Source: Steroidobacteraceae bacterium
Lineage (GTDB): Bacteria > Pseudomonadota > Gammaproteobacteria > Steroidobacterales > Steroidobacteraceae
NCBI GenBank assembly: GCA_025458865.1
Contig: JALORP010000032.1
Location: 1-32,388 of the forward strand
Length of the DNA stretch: 32,388 bases
Reading direction: 5' to 3'
In this document: positions 19,155-26,556 of the stretch, piece after piece
Position numbering within the stretch: the stretch's first letter is position 1
Layout: each line of letters starts with the position of its first letter
Program-made: the position numbers and the translations under genes
The notes under the pieces: model-generated
Database searches by the model: none
Seen by the model: the letters and a program-made list of their open reading frames with translations, nothing else
What the model was told of the DNA's origin: nothing

Positions 19155-20813
19155 ATGTCCAAGACCTCAGTCCTTGCGCTGTCGCTGCTCCTGCTCGCGG
19201 GCTGCAGCGGCGCGAACCACTACGTCCAGCGCGCGACCCTCGCGATCAACGAGGCGGTGTACCGCACCCACGTCGCCAAGCTGGCCTCGGACGAGTTCGA
19301 GGGGCGGGCGCCCGGCTCCCCCGGCGAGCGGAAGACGGTGGAGTACCTCGAGCAGCAGTTCCTCGCGCTCGGCCTGCAGCCCGTGGACGGCGCGAGCTTC
19401 CGCCAGCAGGTCCCGCTCGTGGAGATCACTGCAGTCCCGGCGCAGGCGCGCCTCGGCTTTGCGGGCGGCGGCCGCCAGATGGACCTCGCGCTGGGCGAGG
19501 ATATGGTGATCGGCACGCGCCGGGTGCAGCCGTCCTCGGCCATCAGCGACAGCGAGGTCGTGTTCGTGGGCTACGGGGTCGTCGCGCCGGAGTATGGCTG
19601 GAACGACTACGAGGGGCTCGACATGCGCGGCAAGACCGCGCTGATCCTGGTCAACGACCCGGGCTACGGCTCGGGCGACCCGGGACTGTTCCGCGGCCGC
19701 GCGATGACCTACTACGGCCGCTGGACCTACAAGTACGAGGAGGCGGCCCGGCAGGGCGCCGCCGCGGCCATCATCATCCACCAGACTGCGCCTGCGGCCT
19801 ATCCGTGGGAGGTCGTGCGAAACAGCTGGACGGGTCCGCAGTTCTGGGCGGAGACGGCGGACGGCAACGCGGATGCGCTGGCGCTGGAGGCGTGGATCAC
19901 CGAGGCGCGCGCGCGCGAAGTCCTGGCCATGGCCGGCCAGGACCTCGACGCCCTGCAGCGGGCCGCGCTGCAGCGCGGCTTTCGCGGCAAGCCGCTCGGA
20001 GTGACCGCGAGCGGCAGCGTGCGCAACCTGATCCGGCGCGCCAGCTCGCCGAATGTCGCCGGCTACCTGCCGGGCCGCGACCGCCGCGACGAGTACGTGA
20101 TCTACATGGCCCACTGGGACCACCTGGGCAAGGGCCTCGCGCTGGCCGGCGACACCATCTACAACGGTGCGGTGGACAACGCCACGGGCGTGGCGGGACT
20201 GCTCGCCATCGCCGCCGCCTACCGCGAACTGCTCCTGCTTCCATCGCGATCCGTGCTGTTTCTCGCGGTCACGGCCGAGGAGTCGGGACTGATTGGCTCC
20301 GAGTACTACGCGCGCTACCCGCTGGTGCCGCTCGAGAAGACGGCGGCGGTGATCAACATGGACGGCATGCAGCCGCTCGGCCGGGCGCTGGACATCGAAG
20401 TGATCGGCAGCGGCGCGTCCGAGCTGGAGATCCTGCTCGCCGATGCCGCGAAACGGCAGGGCCGGGTGGTGAAGCCCGACTCCCGGCCGGAGCACGGCTA
20501 CTTCTACCGCTCCGACCACTTCAACCTGGCCAAGGAGGGCGTGCCGTCTCTCTACACTAAGGTCGGCGTGGACCTGCGCGATCGCCCCCCGGGCACGGGA
20601 CAGGCCATGCTCGAGGAGTACACGCGGGAGCGCTACCACAAGCAGTCGGACGATTACGATCCGGCCTGGGACGTGTCCGGCAACATCGAGGACCTGCGCC
20701 TGCTGTTCGAAGTCGGGCTGCAGGTGGGGGCGGCGCCGAGCTGGCCGAACTGGTACGAGGGCAACGAGTTCCGGGCGAAGCGGGACGCGAGCCAGCAGGC
20801 CAGGAAGCCCTGA
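19155..20813 (+). CDS. M28 family zinc peptidase lipoprotein with PA domain
   Basis: Probable outer-membrane or periplasmic aminopeptidase of 552 residues. A lipoprotein signal ends in LLLLAGC (lipidated Cys about 17). Residues about 90-290 include a protease-associated insert (GKTALILVNDP; AAAAIIIHQTAP). The M28 catalytic core carries all expected zinc-site residues: His320 and Asp322 (MAHWDHLG), Asp341 (AVDNATG), the Glu375-Glu376 pair (TAEESGLIG), Asp403 (INMDGM) and His455 (RSDHFNLAKEG). The start at ATG 19155 is fixed by the signal peptide, with GGAGA at 19139-19143 upstream. The open frame extends upstream to 18675 but has no coding character there. The peptide substrate cannot be told from sequence. 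Confidence 0.92.
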   Translation: MSKTSVLALSLLLLAGCSGANHYVQRATLAINEAVYRTHVAKLASDEFEGRAPGSPGERKTVEYLEQQFLALGLQPVDGASFRQQVPLVEITAVPAQARLGFAGGGRQMDLALGEDMVIGTRRVQPSSAISDSEVVFVGYGVVAPEYGWNDYEGLDMRGKTALILVNDPGYGSGDPGLFRGRAMTYYGRWTYKYEEAARQGAAAAIIIHQTAPAAYPWEVVRNSWTGPQFWAETADGNADALALEAWITEARAREVLAMAGQDLDALQRAALQRGFRGKPLGVTASGSVRNLIRRASSPNVAGYLPGRDRRDEYVIYMAHWDHLGKGLALAGDTIYNGAVDNATGVAGLLAIAAAYRELLLLPSRSVLFLAVTAEESGLIGSEYYARYPLVPLEKTAAVINMDGMQPLGRALDIEVIGSGASELEILLADAAKRQGRVVKPDSRPEHGYFYRSDHFNLAKEGVPSLYTKVGVDLRDRPPGTGQAMLEEYTRERYHKQSDDYDPAWDVSGNIEDLRLLFEVGLQVGAAPSWPNWYEGNEFRAKRDASQQARKP

Positions 20814-20829
20814 GCCTGCGACCGCCCCG

Positions 20830-22356
20830 TCAGCGGAACCGCACCATGGGAGCGGATTCCGCCGCGTCGTAACGGACGGCCCGGCTACGGCCCGACAGCT
20901 TGGCCGTGTAGAGGGCCTGGTCCGCGGCCTTCAGCAGGGCGTCGACGCTGTCGAAGGGCGAGTCGATGGACTGGGTCGCGAAGCCGATCGAAATGGTCAC
21001 GCAGATCGACCCGTGGCCGACGTCATGGTGCGTCCCGGCCAGCGACGCGACGATGCGTTCGCACACGCTCTGGCAGGTGTGCGCGTCGGCGTTCGGCAGC
21101 ACCATGACGAACTCCTCGCCACCGTAGCGCGCCACCACGTCGGAGTCGCGGGTGTTGCCCTTGAGCAGCCGGGCCGTAGCCTGGAGGATACGGTCGCCCG
21201 CCTGGTGGCCGTGGGTGTCGTTGACCTTCTTGAAATGGTCGAGGTCGCAGAAGGCCACCGAGAGCGGCCAGCCCTGCCGGGCGGCAGCGTCGAATTCACG
21301 GGTCAGGTACTGTTCCAGGAAGCTGCGGTTGAACACGCCTGTCAGCGGGTCGCGGCGCGTTTCAGCCTCGAGTTCCATGGCACGGGCCGAGAGCGAGTCG
21401 GCAGTCACCCGGAGCGTGTTCACCTCGCGCAGCGTGTGCAGGTTCCGCACCATCAGGAGTTCGCGGGCCTGTTCCATGATGGCTTCCGGCTCGGGCAGGA
21501 TCGAGGTCTCGAACACAGCCTCGGTCTCGGGGATCAGGCTGCTGATCCGCTCGATGAGCGCGCCGAAGGCTTCCCGCCGCATGCCGAAGATACGCTCCGC
21601 CTGCTGCGCCAGTTCGTTCAGCGCCTTTGCGCGGGCTTCGGCCGGCCCGAGATAGGTGTCGGCAATCGGGCCCGACAGCGCGACGCAGCGCGCGAAGCCG
21701 TCCTCGGGCGTAAGGGCGCGTCGCGTGTCGACCTTGTGGCTGCTCTCCACTGCACGCCACAGCCGCTCGGGCAGGTTCCACTGCCTCATGAGCCAGGAGC
21801 CGACCTCGGCGTGATCGACGCCCAGGCGCTTGCGCTCATGCGGCAGGATCTGGGAGTGGACGCGCTGCATTTCGGCAGTGCCCGCGTATACGTCGGACTT
21901 GCTGCGATCGAGCGCGATCATGCCGATGTCCTGCAGCAGGCCCGCGAGGAACAGCTCCTCGGAGAGGGTCTGGCCCGTGGTCTCGCCGAGCGAGCGGGCT
22001 GCGGTGCCGGCGAGCAGGGCGCGGCGCCAGTAGTGGTTGTAGTCGAGGGCATTCGGCGCGCCGCTCTTGAGCGAGCGCACGAGGGTGAACGACAGCGCCA
22101 GCGTCAGCGTGGCGTTGAGGCCCAGGACGACGAGGGCCTGGCGGAGGTTCTCACTGCGGCGCCGCTGGGCATAGATCGCCGAGTTGGCGATGCGCAGGAT
22201 CTTGGTCGTCAGGGCCGGATCGAGCCCGACGGCGCGGGCAACGCGGCCCATCTCGATCTCAGGGTCCTGTGCGAGCTCGATGATGTGGGTCGCTACCCCC
22301 GGCGGGCTCGGGAGGTTGACCAGGGACTTCAGGTGCGACTCGAGCTCAGGGGTCAT
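20830..22356 (-). CDS. HDOD domain diguanylate cyclase (GGDEF)
   Basis: Signalling protein of 508 residues. The N-terminal HDOD domain (about 1-215) has the typical LPSPPGVATHIIELAQDPE start and LFLAGLLQDIGMIAL. A linker helix region (about 290-350) follows, then a C-terminal GGDEF domain. The active-site signature is GGEEF at 412-416, an active form. R403-D-S-D406 sits five residues before it, matching the RxxD product-inhibition site. It should make c-di-GMP from two GTP in the cytoplasm; what the HDOD domain senses is unknown. The start is ATG 22356, with AAGGA 5 bp upstream, which fits the family better than the open frame that continues upstream to 22437. Confidence 0.93.
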   Translation of the reverse strand: MTPELESHLKSLVNLPSPPGVATHIIELAQDPEIEMGRVARAVGLDPALTTKILRIANSAIYAQRRRSENLRQALVVLGLNATLTLALSFTLVRSLKSGAPNALDYNHYWRRALLAGTAARSLGETTGQTLSEELFLAGLLQDIGMIALDRSKSDVYAGTAEMQRVHSQILPHERKRLGVDHAEVGSWLMRQWNLPERLWRAVESSHKVDTRRALTPEDGFARCVALSGPIADTYLGPAEARAKALNELAQQAERIFGMRREAFGALIERISSLIPETEAVFETSILPEPEAIMEQARELLMVRNLHTLREVNTLRVTADSLSARAMELEAETRRDPLTGVFNRSFLEQYLTREFDAAARQGWPLSVAFCDLDHFKKVNDTHGHQAGDRILQATARLLKGNTRDSDVVARYGGEEFVMVLPNADAHTCQSVCERIVASLAGTHHDVGHGSICVTISIGFATQSIDSPFDSVDALLKAADQALYTAKLSGRSRAVRYDAAESAPMVRFR

Positions 22357-22386
22357 GGGATCCTTGATCCGGGATGATTCGGTTGC

Positions 22387-22465
22387 ATCGCCTGGCCGCC
22401 GCGGGGTCAGCCCGCCACGCAGGCGGTGGGGCCCCACGGACGGGTTAGCGACCGCGCCAGGCGAT
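22387..22465 (-). promoter_or_regulatory. Structured leader with a 10 bp inverted repeat upstream of the GGDEF gene
   Basis: ATCGCCTGGC (22387-22396) and GCCAGGCGAT (22456-22465) are perfect inverted repeats that enclose 59 bases. Inside are a 12 bp palindrome GTGGGGCCCCAC (22426-22437) and CCGCC/GGCGG (22412-22416 and 22422-22426). On the - strand this would be a closed, GC-rich leader RNA ending about 30 nt before ATG 22356. No T-run follows it, so it is not an ordinary terminator of the upstream gene. It does not fit the c-di-GMP riboswitch consensus as I know it. Confidence 0.35.
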
Positions 22466-22500
22466 CCTTTAGCGCCGCCCGCGCGAGGCCGGCGGCCCCC

Positions 22501-22773
22501 CTAGGCGGCCCGCCGACGCCGGCGCAGGGGGCGGGTCAGCAGCCTAAGGGGCCAGAAGAGCAGGTAGGGGCCGAGCAGGAGCAGCCATGCGGACGGCTCC
22601 AGGAACAGCAGTGCCTTGTACAGGGACGCCAGAAAGGCCGGCAGACCGCCCTGGTAGGGGCCGAGCGTGAGCACGCCGGCCAGGTAGACGAGAAACGGCA
22701 TGACGACGATTCCGAATCCGGCCAGAATCAGCAGGAACTTTATTTCGCGGTGCAGTCCGCGCGCGGTCGCCAT
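22501..22773 (-). CDS. Small two-helix membrane protein, unknown function
   Basis: A 90-residue protein that I do not recognise. It has two hydrophobic segments, about residues 12-36 (FLLILAGFGIVVMPFLVYLAGVLTL) and 58-78 (LEPSAWLLLLGPYLLFWPLRLL). A short basic N-terminus (MATARGLHREIK) and an Arg-rich tail (RPLRRRRRAA) favour cytoplasmic ends and an inner-membrane hairpin. A strong GGAGG 6 bp before ATG 22773 supports translation. It is divergent from the next membrane protein gene and precedes the GGDEF gene on the same strand by 144 bp. Confidence 0.7.
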   Translation of the reverse strand: MATARGLHREIKFLLILAGFGIVVMPFLVYLAGVLTLGPYQGGLPAFLASLYKALLFLEPSAWLLLLGPYLLFWPLRLLTRPLRRRRRAA

Positions 22774-22840
22774 GCCAAGCCTCCGTGTTTCAAGGGGCAG
22801 TGTGCGGCCCTTGACGGCGACCTTGCAACCAGGGGCGACT

Positions 22841-22846
22841 TATACT
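22841..22846 (+). promoter_or_regulatory. Candidate -10 box for the 79-residue membrane protein and oxidoreductase pair
   Basis: TATACT, 5 of 6, places transcription start about 26 nt before ATG 22879. TTGACG at 22811-22816 is a good -35-like hexamer, but the 24 bp spacing is too long for a normal sigma-70 promoter. Confidence 0.35.
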
Positions 22847-22878
22847 GCCCGGCGGGAAACGGAGGGGACGGAATCGCG

Positions 22879-23118
22879 ATGCCGAAGCGGTGGTGGCCGG
22901 ATTCGTTCTATGAGGTGAAGCCCTACGCGGCGCTCGCGCTGGGCCTCCTGTCGGCATTGCTGGCGCTCGCGCGGGCATGGTCCATCGAGCACTGGGAGGT
23001 GCCGGCCATGCTGCTCGCCGCCGTCGGTTGCGCCGTGTTCATCTACGGTGCGGTGGTGCTGCAGATGCGGGGCGACTACCGGCGGCGCTCCCGCTGGCAC
23101 CGGGAGAACCGCCGATGA
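22879..23118 (+). CDS. Small membrane protein coupled to the oxidoreductase gene
   Basis: A 79-residue protein that I do not recognise. An aromatic N-terminus (MPKRWWPDSFYEVKPY) is followed by two hydrophobic helices, about residues 17-33 (AALALGLLSALLALARA) and 42-60 (VPAMLLAAVGCAVFIYGAVVL), and a very basic tail (RGDYRRRSRWHRENRR). The stop overlaps the next start as ATGA (23115-23118), which implies translational coupling. A purine-rich stretch (GGAGGGGACGGAA) lies before the ATG. Confidence 0.72.
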   Translation: MPKRWWPDSFYEVKPYAALALGLLSALLALARAWSIEHWEVPAMLLAAVGCAVFIYGAVVLQMRGDYRRRSRWHRENRR

Positions 23119-24074
23119 CGTCCCCGCCGCTTCGCACCGCCGTCATTGGTGCAGGCTACCTCGGCCGCTTCCACGCGCAGAAGTACGCCACGCTCCCCGG
23201 GTCGCGCCTCGTCGCGATCGTGGACCCCGACGCCGCCACGCGCGAGCGGGTGGGGCAGGAACTCGGCGTGCCCGCGCTTGCCGACCACCGGGCGCTTCTC
23301 GGCGAGGTGGATGCGGTCAGCATCGTCACGCCGACGCCGCTCCACCATCCGCTCACCCGCGACTTCCTCGCCGCCGGCGCGCACGTGCTGGTCGAGAAGC
23401 CGATCACCTCCACCCTCGAGGAAGCCCGCGATCTCGTCGCGCTGGCCAGCGCGCGCGGCCGCGTGCTGCAGGTCGGCCACCTGGAGCGCTTCAATCCCGC
23501 GATCGTCGCGATCGAGGGCCTGCTCGAGAAGCCGCGGTTCATCGAGTCCAACCGCCTCGCGCCGTTCAAGCCGCGCGGCACCGACGTGAGCGTGGTGCTG
23601 GACCTGATGATCCACGACATCGACCTCGTGCAGAACATCGTCCGGGCGCCGGTCGCGAGCATCGACGCCGTGGGCGCGCCCGTCTTCACGGACGAGATCG
23701 ACATCGCCAACGCCCGGCTGCGCTTCGCCGATGGCTGCGTGGCCGACGTGACCGCGAGCCGCATCAGCATGAAGACCGAGCGCAAGCTGCGCATTTTCCA
23801 GGCCGACACCTACCTGTCGGTGGACCTCCAGCAGAAGGTGCTGACGCAGGTGCGCAAGGGGGCCGCCGCGCCCGCCGGTGAGATGCCCCAGGTCGCGATC
23901 GACGAGCGCAGCTTCGACCAGGGCGACGCGCTTCGCGACGAGATCGCGTCCTTCCTCGAGGCCATCGTCACCGGCCGGCGCCCGGTCGTCTCCGGGGAGG
24001 ACGGCCTGCGGGCGCTCGAGACCGCGATACGCATCGGCGAGCTGCTCGGCCGGCCGGCGCCCGCCACGGGCTGA
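23115..24074 (+). CDS. Gfo/Idh/MocA family NAD(P)-dependent oxidoreductase
   Basis: A 319-residue sugar-type oxidoreductase. The N-terminal Rossmann fold has VIGAGYLGRFHAQKY and VAIVDPDA. The family signature VLVEKPITSTLEEA is present, with the catalytic Lys in EKP. The C-terminal alpha/beta domain includes LDLMIHDIDLVQNI, with the conserved His and Asp. The GAGYLGRFHA start and GHLERFNPAI resemble the GnnA-like subgroup that oxidises UDP-GlcNAc at C3 and is often near lpx genes; I infer this from pattern memory only, and no lpx gene is in the window. The start ATG overlaps the previous stop (ATGA), and GGGAG at 23102-23106 gives an 8 bp spacing. The frame continues upstream but that part belongs to the small membrane gene. 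Confidence 0.9.
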   Translation: MTSPPLRTAVIGAGYLGRFHAQKYATLPGSRLVAIVDPDAATRERVGQELGVPALADHRALLGEVDAVSIVTPTPLHHPLTRDFLAAGAHVLVEKPITSTLEEARDLVALASARGRVLQVGHLERFNPAIVAIEGLLEKPRFIESNRLAPFKPRGTDVSVVLDLMIHDIDLVQNIVRAPVASIDAVGAPVFTDEIDIANARLRFADGCVADVTASRISMKTERKLRIFQADTYLSVDLQQKVLTQVRKGAAAPAGEMPQVAIDERSFDQGDALRDEIASFLEAIVTGRRPVVSGEDGLRALETAIRIGELLGRPAPATG

Positions 24075-24078
24075 AGCG

Positions 24079-24477
24079 TCAGCCTCGCCGCGCGCCGGCC
24101 CAGGCCGCGGCCAGCAGCAGCCAGGAAAGGATCAGGCTGCTGCCGCCGATCGGAGCGGCGGGTCCGGCCTGCGCCGTGAACCCAAGCCGCGCGAGCAGGA
24201 TGCTCCCGCTGAAGAGCAGCACGCCGCCCAGCATTACTGCGCCAGCCAGCGGCGCAAGGCGCGATCGCGGCAGGCGCTGCACCGACCAGGCCACGGCGAA
24301 GAGTCCCAGCCCGTGCCAGAACTGGAACGACACCGCCGTCTGCCATGAGGCCAGACCCGCGGGATCGAGACGCGCCGCCATGACGTGCGATCCGATGGCG
24401 CCGAGCGCCGTTGCAAGGGCGAGGAGGATCGCGCCGGCGGCGGCGAAGGCGACTTCGAGTCTGGACGCTGTGTTCAT
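24079..24477 (-). CDS. DUF423 family membrane protein (YgdD-like)
   Basis: A 132-residue membrane protein of the DUF423 family; its function is unknown. Four hydrophobic segments are visible. The first (VAFAAAGAILLALATALGAIGSHVMAARL) contains the family GAIGSH motif. SWQTAVSFQFWHGLGLFAVAW follows, matching the family's WQTAV..Q..H. LAGAVMLGGVLLFSGSILLARL and the final GSSLILSWLLLAAAW complete the pattern. ATG 24477 lies 11 bp after the flavin oxidase stop on the same strand, so the two are probably co-transcribed. Confidence 0.88.
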   Translation of the reverse strand: MNTASRLEVAFAAAGAILLALATALGAIGSHVMAARLDPAGLASWQTAVSFQFWHGLGLFAVAWSVQRLPRSRLAPLAGAVMLGGVLLFSGSILLARLGFTAQAGPAAPIGGSSLILSWLLLAAAWAGARRG

Positions 24478-24488
24478 GGGGGCGCGTG

Positions 24489-25910
24489 TCAGAGCTGCCT
24501 GAGGGCTTCCATGGCCGCCCGCTGCCCTGACTCCATGGCGCCCTCCATTCCGCGGGCGGTCAGCGCGGTATGTTCGCCGCAGAAGTGGACGCGCCCGTGC
24601 GGAGCGGACATCGCTGGCAGGTACCGGGTCACGGTACCCGGCGCGAACACCGCCCAGGAGCCGCCGGCGTCCGGGTCGAGGCCCCAGGAATGCCAGGCCA
24701 CCGCCTGCAGCTGGCCGCGGGCCGACGGCCGCGCGGCCTCGAACTCGGCGATGACGCGCCGGATGGCGCCTTCGCGGCCGAGGCGGTCGATGGCCGCCGC
24801 CTTGTTGCCGTAAGCCGTCACGAGGATGCTCACCACCTCGTCGCCCTCGTGGTGGGCGAAGGTCCGCGCGAGCAGGCTGTCGCACCACATGCTCGGCGAC
24901 AGGCCGTCGTCCTTCCAGAAGGGCCGGCGGGCGACGAGCGCCACCTGGGTGGACTGCTGGTAGGGGAGCTTCTGTACGGCTTCCTGCTGGACGCCGCTGA
25001 GCCGCGGCTCGAACGACAGTCTGCGCAGTGCCGTGAAGGGCAGGGCGCAGATCGCGAGTCGAGCTTTGAGCCGGCGGCCGTCGTCGCAGGTGACCGTGAC
25101 GCCCGCAGCGTCCTGGCGCAGCGCCACCGCGCGCGTGCGCAGCTGGACTTCCCGCTCGAGGCCTGCCGCCATCGCCTCGGGAATGCGCTGGTTGCCGCCG
25201 ACGGCCTTGTACACGGCGGCGGGCCGCATTCGCCGCTGCATGCCGGTCCAGGCGTCGATGAACATGAGCTGCAGCGCCGAGATGTCCCGCGCGCTCGTGC
25301 CGTAGCTGGGGTTCGTGTCGTAGGCGAGCTTGATGGCCGCCTCGGTCGCGCCGCGCTCGAGGAAGAAATCGTGCAGCGGCCGGTCGTGGGCGGCATTGGC
25401 CTGCGCGTACCAGGGCGTGCCTGGCGCGAGCGGATTGCCCTCCGCGAGCAGCGTGGCGGCGTATTGCCAGGGGAGCTTGGGCTTGTCCACGTCCGGGAAC
25501 GGGTTCAGCGGCGACGATGGCCAGCGCTCCGGGGCAATTGCCTCGCCGCCGAGCACGAGTTCCACGCGCGAGTGCCGCAGCTGAGCCGGGAGCCGGTCCT
25601 CGAGCCCGACGTCGAAGCGTCGCGCGGCGGTCATCAGCATGCCGTAGCCGGGCCCGATGGACTGGCCGCCCGCTTCCGGAATACCGGGCACGTCGGCGAA
25701 GGACAGCACCCTGCCGCCAACGCGGCTGCGTGATTCGATGACCTGCACGCGCGCGCCCGCCTGCTGCAGCGTGAGCGCCGCCGACAGCCCGGACAGGCCG
25801 GCGCCGAGGACGAGGATGTCCGCATCCGCGGCGGCGCTGGCGCGCAGGGAAGCGCCAGCGCCCACGAGCGCCGACGCAGCAAGGAGGAACTGTCTGCGGC
25901 TCAGCGGCAT
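24489..25910 (-). CDS. Tat-exported flavin monoamine oxidase family protein
   Basis: FAD-dependent amine oxidase of 473 residues, probably periplasmic. The N-terminus has a twin-arginine signal, SRRQFLLAASALVGAGASL, followed by a hydrophobic region and an AxA-like site. The FAD-binding beta-alpha-beta motif VLGAGLSGLSAALTLQQAGA and the glycine-arginine loop SRVGGRV follow at about residues 33-68. The C-terminal FAD-contacting stretch is HFCGEHTALTARGMEGAMESGQRAA. Export in folded form with FAD already bound fits a Tat substrate. A purine-rich GGGAGGGGG precedes ATG 25910. It is divergent from the YbaK gene across a region with an 18 bp palindrome. The amine substrate cannot be inferred. Confidence 0.92.
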   Translation of the reverse strand: MPLSRRQFLLAASALVGAGASLRASAAADADILVLGAGLSGLSAALTLQQAGARVQVIESRSRVGGRVLSFADVPGIPEAGGQSIGPGYGMLMTAARRFDVGLEDRLPAQLRHSRVELVLGGEAIAPERWPSSPLNPFPDVDKPKLPWQYAATLLAEGNPLAPGTPWYAQANAAHDRPLHDFFLERGATEAAIKLAYDTNPSYGTSARDISALQLMFIDAWTGMQRRMRPAAVYKAVGGNQRIPEAMAAGLEREVQLRTRAVALRQDAAGVTVTCDDGRRLKARLAICALPFTALRRLSFEPRLSGVQQEAVQKLPYQQSTQVALVARRPFWKDDGLSPSMWCDSLLARTFAHHEGDEVVSILVTAYGNKAAAIDRLGREGAIRRVIAEFEAARPSARGQLQAVAWHSWGLDPDAGGSWAVFAPGTVTRYLPAMSAPHGRVHFCGEHTALTARGMEGAMESGQRAAMEALRQL

Positions 25911-25974
25911 CCGTCGCCCCCTCCCGGTTGCTTCTTGCGGCGCCTCAGGTTAGCCGCTGGCATCACGGGTCCGG

Positions 25975-25992
25975 GTACGCAGATCTGCGTAC
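25975..25992. promoter_or_regulatory. Perfect 18 bp palindrome in the divergent promoter region
   Basis: GTACGCAGATCTGCGTAC is a perfect palindrome with no spacer, between the flavin oxidase start (64 bp away) and the YbaK start (87 bp away). TTGACG begins 5 bp beyond it (25997-26002). It looks like a binding site for a dimeric repressor or activator; I cannot name the regulator. Confidence 0.5.
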
Positions 25993-26041
25993 ATCGTTGA
26001 CGACGCGCCTTCGCGGCGCACGACCGCTCCGGGCGTGTCGC

Positions 26042-26047
26042 TATAAT
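26042..26047 (+). promoter_or_regulatory. Consensus -10 box for the YbaK-kor unit
   Basis: A perfect TATAAT sits 38 bp upstream of ATG 26080. Transcription would start near 26054, giving a leader of about 26 nt with a strong purine-rich binding site (GGGGGAGGGG, about 26065-26074). No -35 box is evident at the normal distance. A 5 bp GC hairpin (26005-26019) lies just upstream. Confidence 0.5.
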
Positions 26048-26079
26048 CGAGCCGTCGTAGACAAGGGGGAGGGGTGCGC

Positions 26080-26556
26080 ATGAGCGTTGCACCGACCGTG
26101 ATCCAGGCGCTGCGTTTCCGTGGCGTCGAGTACACCATCGTGGAGCACCCGCACACCGCGACCGCCGTGGGCACGGCGCACGCGGCACGGGTCGCGGCCT
26201 CGCACGTGGCGAAGGCCGTGCTGCTCAAGGATTCGGGCGGCTACGTGCTGGCGGTGCTGCCCGCCAGCGAGGACCTCGACCTCGACCGGGTCGCGCGAGA
26301 CCTGCACCGGCCGATGGTGCTCGCCACCGAGGCCGACGTCGCCGAGGCCTTCTTCGACTGCGAGCCCGGCGCGGTGCCGGCTGTCGGCGAGGACTACCTC
26401 ATTCCGACGATCGTGGACGCTTCCCTGCGCGAGGCCGGCGACGTCTACTTCGAGGCCGGCGACCACGCAAGGCTCGTGCACCTGACCTCGGCGGCCTTCC
26501 GCAGCCTGATGGAGGACGCCGAGTACCTTCCGATCACGCGGCGCCGCGCCCAATGA
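26080..26556 (+). CDS. YbaK/aminoacyl-tRNA deacylase domain protein
   Basis: A 158-residue YbaK/ProX-fold protein of the family that hydrolyses mischarged aminoacyl-tRNA in trans. The family pattern is visible: YTIVEHPHTATAVGTAHAARVAASHVAKAVLLKD near the N-terminus, with the conserved Lys in AKAVLLKD, then YVLAVLPASEDLDL and the C-terminal VPAVGEDYLIPTIVD. The last part (DHARLVHLTSAAFRSLMEDAEYLPIT) matches the usual ending. The start is ATG 26080 rather than GTG 26074, because the purine-rich site then has normal spacing. The stop overlaps the next start as ATGA (26553-26556). Its position at the head of a kor operon is unusual. Amino-acid specificity is unknown. Confidence 0.88.
   Translation: MSVAPTVIQALRFRGVEYTIVEHPHTATAVGTAHAARVAASHVAKAVLLKDSGGYVLAVLPASEDLDLDRVARDLHRPMVLATEADVAEAFFDCEPGAVPAVGEDYLIPTIVDASLREAGDVYFEAGDHARLVHLTSAAFRSLMEDAEYLPITRRRAQ

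Noticed and set aside
22357-22437. N-terminal extension of the GGDEF protein from GTG 22437
   Set aside because: The added residues are Arg/Pro-rich and unlike HDOD proteins; ATG 22356 has a good ribosome binding site.
22387-22465. Known c-di-GMP riboswitch upstream of the GGDEF gene
   Set aside because: The conserved core features of those riboswitches as I know them are not visible; only the stem structure is kept as a candidate.
26005-26019. GCGCC-TTCGC-GGCGC hairpin upstream of the YbaK gene
   Set aside because: Too short, without a T-run, and easily expected by chance at this GC content; mentioned only as context.
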